Shown here piece by piece: positions 1 to 6,278 of a stretch of DNA of 13,906 nucleotides. A model generated the notes under the pieces. The model did not search any database, had not been told where the DNA came from, and worked only from the letters and a program-made list of their open reading frames with translations. The translations under genes and the position numbers were made by a program. Numbering within the stretch: the stretch's first letter is position 1; each line of letters opens with the position of its first letter. Source of the stretch: Thermodesulfobacteriota bacterium (lineage in GTDB: Bacteria; Desulfobacterota; BSN033; UBA1163). The DNA lies in assembly GCA_030024065.1 (NCBI GenBank), contig JASEIE010000064.1, positions 1 through 13,906 on the forward strand, in the 5' to 3' direction.

Positions 1-2
1 GA

Positions 3-206
3 TCGATGAGCTTGGCCAAGTTTCTTCATAATATTCTCTTGATGCCGGCCCAGATGGAGCTGACAAAGGATGAGCGGCGGATCAGACTCGAACGTAATCC
101 TAAGGATCCGAAATGTATGGAACATCTGCAATCGGCGCTACAACGGTTAAATGAATTGAATATTAGACACCTAGATGGAAAGAGAATTGAATTTAGCCTG
201 ATATAG
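3..206 (+). CDS. 3' end of an unrecognised gene (partial)
   Basis: The reading frame is open from the left edge of the window to a TAG stop at 204-206, so this is probably the tail of a longer protein. An ATG at position 6 could also start a 66-residue ORF, but no ribosome binding site can be seen because the window begins there. The visible part is charged and probably helical, with clusters such as KDERRIRLERNPKDPK, and has no membrane segment or motif that I recognise. It does not look like the end of a TctC solute-binding protein, which might have been expected beside tctA. The next gene starts 56 bp downstream. I assign no function. Confidence 0.45.
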   Translation, partial: SMSLAKFLHNILLMPAQMELTKDERRIRLERNPKDPKCMEHLQSALQRLNELNIRHLDGKRIEFSLI

Positions 207-231
207 TATCATCTAAATGCAACAGATTATA

Positions 232-246
232 ACTATTGCCGATAGT
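232..246. promoter_or_regulatory. Operator-like inverted repeat upstream of tctA (site A)
   Basis: ACTAT-TGCCG-ATAGT is an inverted repeat with 5-bp arms and a 5-bp centre, ending 16 bp before the tctA start codon. Counting one base of the centre and two flanking bases, it matches a second site at 4726-4742 as ACTATT-N4-ATAGTCA, 13 of 17 bases identical. A TATAAC sequence at 228-233 overlaps the left arm and could be a -10 box, but I see no good -35 box. A related half-site, TGATATAGT, lies at 199-207. The inference is that a regulator encoded in the cluster, most simply the IclR protein, binds here. Confidence 0.45.
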
Positions 247-262
247 CATTGAATATAAATAA

Positions 263-1762
263 ATGGAAAATGTTAATAGCCTTTTGAACGGCTTTTATAT
301 TGCTTTGCAGCCTGTTAATCTTTTTTATTGTTTTATAGGCACCTTTATGGGTACCCTGGTAGGGGTTTTACCAGGGATCGGACCCACGGGTACCATCGGC
401 ATCCTCCTTCCCATAACTTTTGTCCTCAATCCAATTCCTGCGATGATCATGTTAGCAGGGATCTGCTATGGGTCACAATATGGTAGCTCGACAACTTCGA
501 TCTTGCTCAACATCCCAGGCGAGGCAAGCTCTGTTGTGACATGTTTCGATGGTTATATGATGGCCAGGAAAGGCAGGGCTGGACCTGCGCTTGGGATTTC
601 AGCATTTGGTTCTTTCATCGCCGGGACATTTGGTATCATAGGCTTAATGTTCCTTGCCCCAACACTTGCTAATTTTTCCTTAAAGTTCGGTCCTCCAGAG
701 TTTGTTATGCTCATGATTATGGGGATGACAGTCGTCACATATCTTGCCAGGATGTCCATGATAAAGGCCTTAATCATGTCAGCAGTGGGTATAATAGTAG
801 GTTGTATCGGTATGGATCCTGTTTATGCGAAGTCCCGGTTCACCTTCGGTATACCTGAATTCGTGGATGGAATTGGAATTGCCCCCATCGTGATGGGGCT
901 TTTTGGCATTGGTGAGGTCTTGAACAATGTTGGGGAGATGATCAAAAGTGAAGTTTATTCAGGCAAAATCAAAGGACTGCTCCCCAATAAGGAGGATTGG
1001 AAAAAAAGTGGGCTACCCATTGCAAGGGGGACGGTGATTGGATTTTTTATGGGGATCATCCCTGGAGTCGGGAATATTGTCCCCGTGTTCTTAAGCTATG
1101 TATGTGAGAAGAGGTTATCTAAACACCCCGAACGCTTTGGAACCGGAGAGATAGAAGGGGTTGCGGCACCAGAGGCCTGTAATAATGCGGCTGTTGGAGG
1201 AACCTTTATCCCATTGTTAAGTATGGGCATCCCCTCAAATGCCATGACGGCTATGCTTTTGGCCGCCCTGATGATCCTTGGGCTTCAACCTGGGCCATTA
1301 TTAATGCATAACTCTCCGGACCTATTCTGGGGAGTCGTTTCAAGTATGTATCTTGGGAACATTATGCTTTTGATATTAAATCTCCCCTTGATACCTTTAT
1401 GGGTCCAATTCTTGAAAGTTCCTTATGCATATCTTTTTTCATTCATTTTGCTTTTTGTTTCTATCGGGGCTTACAGTCTAAATAATAATGTGATGGACAT
1501 TTACATAACGATTTTCTTTGGAGTGGTCGGCTATTTTCTGAACAAATTTGGCTATGAACCCGCACCATTCATTCTTGCCTTGATATTGGGGCCAATTATT
1601 GAGATTAACTTGAGGCGGTCTCTGATACTATCGGACGGAAGCTTTATGATCTTTTTGACCCGACCTATATCAGCAATATTGTTTGGGGTTGTCGTGACGA
1701 TCATCGTTCTGTCTTTGATTATCAAAAAAAGATTGGGAGCAGGTTTGGGAAAAGAAGAGTAG
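263..1762 (+). CDS. tctA: TctA-family large permease of a tripartite tricarboxylate transporter
   Basis: This is the large inner-membrane subunit of a TTT transporter (TctA/PF01970), which in characterised members imports carboxylates using an ion gradient together with TctB and a periplasmic TctC protein. The 499-residue length is normal. Diagnostic motifs are present: GVLPGIGP at residues 34-41, YGSSTTSILLNIPGE at 73-87 and DGYMMARKGRAGPAL at 96-110. The C-terminal pattern LGPIIEINLRRSL then FLTRPISA is also typical. Long hydrophobic segments run through the protein. The ATG has no clear Shine-Dalgarno sequence. The gene is followed 12 bp later by tctB, which indicates co-transcription. No tctC is in the window, so it may lie upstream or be encoded elsewhere. 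Substrates vary widely in this family, so the cargo cannot be read from the sequence. Confidence 0.95.
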   Translation: MENVNSLLNGFYIALQPVNLFYCFIGTFMGTLVGVLPGIGPTGTIGILLPITFVLNPIPAMIMLAGICYGSQYGSSTTSILLNIPGEASSVVTCFDGYMMARKGRAGPALGISAFGSFIAGTFGIIGLMFLAPTLANFSLKFGPPEFVMLMIMGMTVVTYLARMSMIKALIMSAVGIIVGCIGMDPVYAKSRFTFGIPEFVDGIGIAPIVMGLFGIGEVLNNVGEMIKSEVYSGKIKGLLPNKEDWKKSGLPIARGTVIGFFMGIIPGVGNIVPVFLSYVCEKRLSKHPERFGTGEIEGVAAPEACNNAAVGGTFIPLLSMGIPSNAMTAMLLAALMILGLQPGPLLMHNSPDLFWGVVSSMYLGNIMLLILNLPLIPLWVQFLKVPYAYLFSFILLFVSIGAYSLNNNVMDIYITIFFGVVGYFLNKFGYEPAPFILALILGPIIEINLRRSLILSDGSFMIFLTRPISAILFGVVVTIIVLSLIIKKRLGAGLGKEE

Positions 1763-1774
1763 TAGAAGCTTGGT

Positions 1775-2257
1775 GTGACAAGGGGTTGGCTTTTGCGAAG
1801 ATATGATTTTTGGACTAGTATTTTCTGGTTCACCATATCCATATTGATCATTTATTATTCACGAAAACTAGGTCTGGGTAGCTTTAGTAATTTTGGCCCA
1901 GGATTTGTATTCTACTGGACCGGGATTATCCTCGGAATCCTTGCAATCATTCTCTTTATACAAACGATGAAACAGAAAGGTGGAGAACGATCAGAAAAGC
2001 ATGACGGGGCATTTAAGAAAGTGAATTGGCTAAAAATCATAGGTGTCGTTTTTTCTCTCACTCTCTATGGAGTCATCTATGAGAGACTGGGTTTTTTAGT
2101 CTCCACCTTTCTTTTTATAGGCTTTTTGCTGTATTCAATCGGGGCCAAAAAATGGTATGTGGTGGTTGGAGTCGCATTTGCGACCTCGGTTCTGGCCTAT
2201 GCTTTTTTTGAGCTGTTGCTTAAGACTAACCTTCCCAAAGGCATACTTTGGATTTAA
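1775..2257 (+). CDS. tctB: TctB-family small permease of a tripartite tricarboxylate transporter
   Basis: This 160-residue membrane protein follows tctA by 12 bp. It has about five hydrophobic segments, at roughly residues 12-29, 44-64, 87-104, 107-123 and 127-148. The hydrophilic loop at 65-86 is rich in lysine, and the C-terminus ends in LLKTNLPKGILWI, close to the usual TctB ending (LP.G). The family sequence is poorly conserved, so the call rests on size, topology, this ending and position next to tctA. Translation appears to begin at a GTG. The small subunit forms the membrane complex with TctA. The gene order tctA-tctB differs from the common tctC-tctB-tctA order. Confidence 0.88.
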   Translation: MTRGWLLRRYDFWTSIFWFTISILIIYYSRKLGLGSFSNFGPGFVFYWTGIILGILAIILFIQTMKQKGGERSEKHDGAFKKVNWLKIIGVVFSLTLYGVIYERLGFLVSTFLFIGFLLYSIGAKKWYVVVGVAFATSVLAYAFFELLLKTNLPKGILWI

Positions 2258-2344
2258 AGCAGATATAGACAATACCAGCCTTATTCTGTCTTTTGCCCAG
2301 GGAAATCAGCAAAAAAAGGGGGCTACAAAGAAAGAGAACGCTAT

Positions 2345-2373
2345 TTGTAGAGCATTATGCATAATGCTAGAAT
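2345..2373 (+). promoter_or_regulatory. Predicted promoter of the amidohydrolase gene
   Basis: A -35-like TTGTAG at 2345-2350 and a -10-like TAGAAT at 2368-2373 (five of six bases match TATAAT) are separated by exactly 17 bp. Transcription would start near 2380, about 24 bases before the TTG start at 2404 and just ahead of its AGGAGG. The spacer consists almost entirely of an 18-bp perfect palindrome. The -35 box matches in the TTG core only, so the basal promoter is probably modest. Confidence 0.45.
2351..2368. promoter_or_regulatory. 18-bp perfect palindrome, candidate operator
   Basis: AGCATTATG-CATAATGCT reads identically on both strands over all 18 bases. It sits between the predicted -35 and -10 boxes of the amidohydrolase promoter and shares one base with the -10 box. 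That position is typical of a repressor operator, or of a MerR-like activator site, although MerR promoters usually have longer spacers. It is not followed by a T tract, so a terminator for tctAB is less likely. Its sequence differs from the ACTAT-N5-ATAGT dyads, so a second regulator may be involved. Confidence 0.5.
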
Positions 2374-2390
2374 GAATTTTTAGTGAGGGA

Positions 2391-2396
2391 AGGAGG
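2391..2396 (+). promoter_or_regulatory. Ribosome binding site that selects a TTG start
   Basis: A consensus AGGAGG lies 7 bp before the TTG at 2404 and 13 bp before the ATG at 2410. The upstream GTG at 2383 lies before it and has no such signal of its own. The spacing therefore favours TTG 2404 as the amidohydrolase start, with ATG 2410 as the alternative. Confidence 0.6.
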
Positions 2397-2403
2397 AATC
2401 ATT

Positions 2404-3291
2404 TTGAAGATGAAGAAGAACGAGAATGAAAAAGGAAAAGAAATCAAAGCAGTTGACCTTGGTGCGAACTTGTTCACAAAAGAGGTGGCTCAGATCAGAC
2501 CAAAATGGTACAAAGCCTTTTGGGGAGAGAAATTTGGCAGAAGGGGAAAAGTACTGACAGGTATTTCTGTAGAGGAGATGCTTGATCAAATGGATCATGC
2601 TGGAATAGAAATGGTATTGTTAATCGCACCCAAAATGGGGCCTTTAGGACTACCGCAAAGTTTTCATATGCCCTACAAGATGGTGGCAGATGTTGTAAAT
2701 AGATACCCGAAACGGTTTCGCGGCTTGGCGGGTGTTGACCCAAACGAGGGAATGAAAGGTGTCCGTGAGCTTGAATACGCTGTAAAAAATCTTGGTTTTG
2801 TAGGAGCTCATCTTTATCCGCATTGGTTCGGTCTTGCCCCTGACGCTGCAAAGTACTATCCATTTTATGCTAAATGCGCCGAGCTTGATATTCCCATTGA
2901 GATGCAGGTCGGGCATTGCTTAGTTTATACAAAGGATTATCCTCTCCGGAGCGTAGGACGTCCAATCACGCTCGATACTATCGCGTGTGATTTCCCTGAG
3001 CTGAAGATTATTGGCATTCATCTTGGCTACCCGTGGACAGAGGAAATGATTTCAGTTGCCTGGAAACATCCCAATGTTTACATTGGGTCAGATGCTTATG
3101 CTCCGAAACACTGGCCGCCGTCTTTTGTTCATTTTATCAATACTTGGGGACAAGACAAGGTTATTTTCGGCTCAGATTTTCCTCTACTTGCTTTTGAACG
3201 TCTACGCCAGGAGGTGGAAGCGCTTGGTTTACGAGGAGAATCGAAACGAAAATTCTTAAGAGATAACGCTAAGAAAGTCTTTAAACTCTAG
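2404..3291 (+). CDS. Amidohydrolase-2 family protein with altered N-terminal metal motif
   Basis: This 295-residue protein resembles the amidohydrolase-2 / ACMSD-like TIM-barrel family (PF04909), which contains metal-dependent hydrolases, decarboxylases and hydratases. Family landmarks are visible: the strand ending EMQVGH (His171), IIGIHLG (His206), NVYIGSD and VIFGSDFP with the conserved Asp258. The ending FLRDNAKKVFKL matches the usual C-terminal helix. The HxH (or D/E-x-H) motif that normally follows the first strand is replaced: the protein reads VDLGANLF, with Gly20 and Asn22 in the two ligand positions. It may be metal-free, bind metal differently or have a changed activity. The start is TTG 2404, chosen from the AGGAGG spacing. 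In this setting it could decarboxylate or hydrolyse a ring-cleavage intermediate, but the substrate is unknown. Confidence 0.85.
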   Translation: MKMKKNENEKGKEIKAVDLGANLFTKEVAQIRPKWYKAFWGEKFGRRGKVLTGISVEEMLDQMDHAGIEMVLLIAPKMGPLGLPQSFHMPYKMVADVVNRYPKRFRGLAGVDPNEGMKGVRELEYAVKNLGFVGAHLYPHWFGLAPDAAKYYPFYAKCAELDIPIEMQVGHCLVYTKDYPLRSVGRPITLDTIACDFPELKIIGIHLGYPWTEEMISVAWKHPNVYIGSDAYAPKHWPPSFVHFINTWGQDKVIFGSDFPLLAFERLRQEVEALGLRGESKRKFLRDNAKKVFKL

Positions 3292-3505
3292 TTGCGGAGC
3301 GACGAAGATATTTGATTTCAGTGGGTTTAAACTTACAGCATCAACATTAATTCTTCCCAATGAGTAGGGTCGGTTTTGCCTTTCCCCCCGTTTTAAATGG
3401 TTGAGTTTCATTCAGAGAGGTTTATTCGATCAAGAAGGGTTCTTAGAATTTGGGAGTCCTTTCTTGTGAGACTTCTTTTCTAAAATAAGAAGAGAGGAAA
3501 AACTC

Positions 3506-3856
3506 ATGAAGATTGGTTTTATTGGCATCGGACAAATGGGAGGACCCATGGCTCGACAGATCCTGGAGGCTGGCTATGACCTGAGCGTGTATGATTTGAG
3601 AAAAGAACGAACGCAACATCTCTTGGGAAAAGGGGCAAAATGGATAGATAACCCCAAGGCTGTTGCTGAATCATGCCAAGTCGTTTTATCCTGTCTTCCT
3701 GGCCCTTCCGACATGGAGGCTGTGGTTTATGGTCTCAATGGACTTATGGAGGGGTGGAAAAAGGGGGATATATATGTAGATATGAGCACAAACTTACCGG
3801 TGAGTATACGCCGAGTAGCAGAAGATGCTCTTCATCTTTGTTTGGCCGCAATGTGA
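3506..3856 (+). pseudogene. Truncated 3-hydroxyisobutyrate dehydrogenase-like gene
   Basis: The 116-residue ORF is the N-terminal NAD(P)-binding Rossmann domain of the beta-hydroxyacid dehydrogenase family (3-hydroxyisobutyrate, tartronate semialdehyde or 2-hydroxymethylglutarate dehydrogenases). The dinucleotide motif GFIGIGQMGGPMA is at residues 4-16, SCLPGPSDMEAV at 62-73 and VDMSTN at 91-96. Family members have about 290-300 residues with a helical domain carrying the catalytic lysine; here everything after RRVAEDA is lost. A +1-frame reading at 3864-3884 (LLDKVVS) faintly resembles the family motif FLDAPVS that should come next, which suggests frameshift decay. A good ribosome binding site (AGAGG) precedes the ATG. 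The product would lack the catalytic domain, so I treat it as a pseudogene. Confidence 0.8.
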
Positions 3857-3867
3857 AAATTTTCTTC

Positions 3868-3896
3868 TTGACAAGGTAGTCTCTTAATGATACTGT
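3868..3896 (+). promoter_or_regulatory. Predicted promoter of the IclR gene
   Basis: A perfect -35 consensus TTGACA (3868-3873) is followed after 17 bp by TACTGT (3891-3896), which keeps the three most conserved -10 bases. Transcription would start near 3903, giving a leader of about 33 bases to the ATG at 3936. It would exclude the TTG at 3900 as the start codon. The -35 box lies just past the dehydrogenase stop codon, in what may be the decayed continuation of that gene. Confidence 0.55.
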
Positions 3897-3935
3897 CCTT
3901 TGCATATTTTAAGAATCCCTTGTCACATTCTGGCA

Positions 3936-4709
3936 ATGACAATTAACCGATCACTTGCCCACGGACTAGAAATTCTTCTCCTCTACGATAGTTCAACCCT
4001 ATTGTTTGCAGTCGCTGAGATTGCCAAACGGCTTGGATATAGTCAGAGCAAAACCTATCGTCTAATAAGGACTTTAATTAGGTATGGTCTCCTGAGAGAG
4101 AATCGCGAAACAGCTCAGTACTCTCTAGGAATGGGCGCCTTGAGAATGGGCCTGTTGGCTCAACTAAACTTTAATTTGCCTCTCCTTGCTCGACCTTTCA
4201 TGAAGGAGTTGTCTCTCTTAACAAAAGAAACAGTTCTTTTGACAGCCGTAGACGGAACGAAAGGCATTGTTCTTGAGCGTGTGGAGAGCGAAGAACCAAT
4301 TCGATATTCCCTCTACCAGCCTGGCGCCTACATTCCGCTCCACTGTGGTGCCTCAAGCAAGATCTTGATGGCTTACCTTCCCGAAGAAGATTGGGATCGT
4401 ATTATTTTAGAAGAGGGTTTGAAAGGATACACTCCTAATACCATCACCCAAGCAGATCAACTTAAGGCTCATTTAAGAGAAATCCGCAAGAGAGGATATG
4501 CCTTTAGCGACCAAGAAGTCGACCGAGATGTAAGAGCCGTAGCTGCCCCCATTTTGAATGGGTTGGGTAAGTTGGTGGCAGGTTTAAGCATCGCTGGTCC
4601 GGCCTACCGAATCAATAAGAAGAGGGTGGGGTCTTTTAGCAAACTGGTCATCCAATATGCTCAAAAAATATCAGTCGATGTAGGTTACATATCTCACAGA
4701 GCAACTTGA
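3936..4709 (+). CDS. IclR-family transcriptional regulator
   Basis: This 257-residue protein has the standard IclR layout. A winged helix-turn-helix occupies roughly residues 1-60 (SLAHGLEILLL, then VAEIAKRLGYSQSKTYRLIRTL). The effector-binding domain at about 85-257 contains GAYIPLHCGASSKILMA at 130-146 and GYAFSDQEVDRDVRAVAAPI at 187-206, both characteristic. The first helix keeps the family spacing when translation begins at ATG 3936. A longer reading from TTG 3900 would add 12 residues and would start upstream of the predicted transcription start. The ATG has no clear Shine-Dalgarno sequence. IclR proteins commonly control aromatic or short-chain acid catabolism in response to a pathway metabolite. 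The dyads at 232-246 and 4726-4740 are natural candidate targets. Confidence 0.9.
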   Translation: MTINRSLAHGLEILLLYDSSTLLFAVAEIAKRLGYSQSKTYRLIRTLIRYGLLRENRETAQYSLGMGALRMGLLAQLNFNLPLLARPFMKELSLLTKETVLLTAVDGTKGIVLERVESEEPIRYSLYQPGAYIPLHCGASSKILMAYLPEEDWDRIILEEGLKGYTPNTITQADQLKAHLREIRKRGYAFSDQEVDRDVRAVAAPILNGLGKLVAGLSIAGPAYRINKKRVGSFSKLVIQYAQKISVDVGYISHRAT

Positions 4710-4725
4710 AAAACTAAATCCTTAT

Positions 4726-4740
4726 ACTATTTGATATAGT
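4726..4740. promoter_or_regulatory. Operator-like inverted repeat upstream of the cyclase (site B)
   Basis: ACTAT-TTGAT-ATAGT has 5-bp perfect arms in the 74-bp gap between the IclR gene and the cyclase. Extended to 4742 it matches the site upstream of tctA at 13 of 17 positions (ACTATT-N4-ATAGTCA). The centre contains TTGATA (4731-4736), which could be a -35 box for a weak -10 GTATAT at 4755-4760. A bound protein would then block the cyclase promoter. A half-site, ACTATT, also occurs at 5695-5700 upstream of the cupin. Confidence 0.5.
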
Positions 4741-4783
4741 CAACCGGCTTTCAGGTATATCCAAGAATTAGGAGGAAGAGACG

Positions 4784-5473
4784 ATGAAATTTAAAAGAAT
4801 CATAGACCTTTCAACACCTTTGGACCCGAGAACTGTTTGGATGCGTGAAGATGACCCGGATCCAGTCCAAGAAGGTTCGGGGTTTTGGGGAAAAGAACGC
4901 GAGACCCGAGCTTGGAGGGAAACCCTCGGAATAGAAAGGTGGTTGGAGCCACCCCCTAATCAGGGTCTTCTAGAGTTTATTACCATGAATGTGCATACGG
5001 GAACACATGTGGATTCAGAATACCAACATGATCCTAAAGGGCAAATGCTGTTTGAAATGCCTTTAGAAGCCTTTTGTGGAGAAGCTGTTAGTTTAGATAT
5101 GTCGTTTGTCGGACCTAGTAACGAAATACGGGCGGAGCATTTGGAGAAAGTTGCTGATAAAATAATGTCGGTTGATGCTGTTTTCATGTATTCAGAATTT
5201 CCTACTAGGAAGAATGCACCATTGCTGATTTATGAATCAGCTCTGTGGTTAGCTGATAGAGGGATTAAGGCATTCGGTACGGGTGGGATGTCCATTTGTC
5301 ATGACCGGCGGGCCCATGAACACCATCATCGGAGAAAACTGGCGGTTTATGATAGGCTCGACACGGATGGATTGAAGTTGCTCTCGGGTAAACGATTCTT
5401 CTTTGTAGGTTTTCCGCTGAGGATAAACTACTTGGCTGCTTCACCATGCAGAGTCATTGCCTTTGGAGGGTAG
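4784..5473 (+). CDS. Cyclase / kynurenine formamidase-like protein, possibly carrying compensating frameshifts
   Basis: This 229-residue protein belongs to the cyclase family (PF04199), whose members hydrolyse amide or cyclic substrates (kynurenine formamidase, isatin hydrolase) with a divalent metal. The metal-binding signature HTGTHVDSEYQH (residues 71-82) is present, with one residue more than the usual spacing before the last His. The C-terminus GKRFFFVGFPLRI then SPCRVIAF is typical. An AGGAGG 8 bp before the ATG supports the start. The stretch at residues about 171-194 does not look like the family. The +1 frame over 5319-5372 reads NTIIGENWRFMIGSTRMD, which does resemble the expected segment (GEN...T.LD). 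One base gained near 5296 and one lost near 5372 would explain this. The encoded protein may therefore be damaged, or the read may contain errors. Confidence 0.85.
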   Translation: MKFKRIIDLSTPLDPRTVWMREDDPDPVQEGSGFWGKERETRAWRETLGIERWLEPPPNQGLLEFITMNVHTGTHVDSEYQHDPKGQMLFEMPLEAFCGEAVSLDMSFVGPSNEIRAEHLEKVADKIMSVDAVFMYSEFPTRKNAPLLIYESALWLADRGIKAFGTGGMSICHDRRAHEHHHRRKLAVYDRLDTDGLKLLSGKRFFFVGFPLRINYLAASPCRVIAFGG

Positions 5474-5828
5474 TTTTCGCTCGTAAAAGCTCGTCCCTCA
5501 GCGACCGAGCCTATTGATCCCATGGAATAAGCTAAGGAAAAATGATAAGATTCCTAATCAGGTTGTCCAAAAAGTCCGGGAGGAAGATAGCTCCTTGACA
5601 GAAACATACAAGGAAAAATGAATTTTCCGGTCGGAAGAAGAGCTTTCAAAGTAGGCTTGAGATGTTCGGGAGATGCGATGAACGTGTCTTGAGGACTATT
5701 TTGAGTTTCTTCTTTCTTATGAGGGATTAGAGTATACTTAAACTGTCATCCAGCAAATTGTTTTTTTTGGAATTCTAATTTTTATTATAAATACAAACAA
5801 ATCGAGGTATTGAAGGAGGTAAAGGTTA
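5474..5828. other. 355-bp gap between cyclase and cupin
   Basis: No intact gene is seen here. One + strand frame from 5487 to 5741 looks like decayed coding sequence and is listed separately. A perfect TTGACA at 5595-5600 has no convincing -10 partner (ATGAAT after 17 bp). An AT-rich stretch at 5758-5791, with TTGTTT followed after 19 bp by TATTAT, may hold the cupin promoter but is weak. The cupin's ribosome binding site, AAGGAGGT, ends 9 bp before its ATG. No terminator with a T tract follows the cyclase. Confidence 0.4.
5487..5741 (+). pseudogene. Possible decayed gene remnant with four in-frame stops
   Basis: A single continuous frame, without indels, gives protein-like text interrupted by TGA 5619, TAG 5652, TGA 5658 and TGA 5679, then ends at TAA 5739. 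The last part reads TCLEDYFEFLLSYEGLEYT, and an earlier part reads KNDKIPNQVVQKVREEDSS. All four stops could derive from CGA or CAG codons by single C-to-T changes. I do not recognise the family. Chance cannot be excluded over about 85 codons, so this is tentative. Confidence 0.3.
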
Positions 5829-6278
5829 ATGGAAGACAAAAAATACGAAAAGTACGTATCAAAAGTCAAAGACGCAACGCAAGATTTTTTACAAAGTCAT
5901 AAACCAACAGGTGCTGAACTTGGTCCCTTTTACATTTTGTTAGGGGAAGACGTAATGCCGGATTCGGATATGAGGGTGGCTGTCCGTCACGTGCTAAAAG
6001 GTAGGGTCATTGCTGAATATCCTGACTACGTAGATCGCCACACTCATGATGTGAGCAAAGGTTACATCTTCCTTTCAGAGGAACCGGACAGCCTTGAAGC
6101 AGATGTCACCTTGGGGAAAGAAAAATATTCAGTCAAGTCTCCGGCAGCTGTGTATGTTCCTCCTGGTCTGGAGCATGATATGAAAATAACAAAAGGCCAT
6201 GGTTTTTTGATCATCATTATGCCTATGAAGGGAACCTATAACGAGCATACATTTCCTGTAGCAGCAGATAAACCTTGA
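5829..6278 (+). CDS. Cupin-domain protein
   Basis: This 149-residue soluble protein contains one small beta-barrel domain of cupin type. The first metal motif appears as DRHTHD (His71 and His73), with GYIFLSEEP shortly after. The second motif appears as SPAAVYVPPGLEHDMKI (residues 104-120, His116). No signal peptide or membrane segment is seen; the N-terminal 30 residues are charged and probably helical. The start is supported by AAGGAGGT at the right distance. Single-domain cupins act as dioxygenases, isomerases, decarboxylases or ligand sensors, and nothing here selects among these. Its place between the cyclase and the CoA ligase suggests a catabolic enzyme of the same pathway, but with separate upstream regulatory DNA. 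Confidence 0.72.
   Translation: MEDKKYEKYVSKVKDATQDFLQSHKPTGAELGPFYILLGEDVMPDSDMRVAVRHVLKGRVIAEYPDYVDRHTHDVSKGYIFLSEEPDSLEADVTLGKEKYSVKSPAAVYVPPGLEHDMKITKGHGFLIIIMPMKGTYNEHTFPVAADKP

Noticed and set aside
2351..2368. The 18-bp palindrome as a rho-independent terminator for tctAB
   Set aside because: The stem is AT-rich and no run of T follows. Its exact position between promoter boxes fits an operator better.
3900..3935. TTG 3900 as the start of the IclR protein
   Set aside because: The extra 12 residues do not belong to the family, and the codon lies upstream of the predicted transcription start near 3903.
5482..5508. GCTCG...CGAGC hairpin after the cyclase as a terminator
   Set aside because: The stem is only 5 bp with a long loop and there is no T tract.
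5595..5623. Perfect TTGACA upstream of the cupin as a promoter
   Set aside because: The sequence 17 bp downstream (ATGAAT) is a poor -10 box and the cupin start is over 200 bp away.
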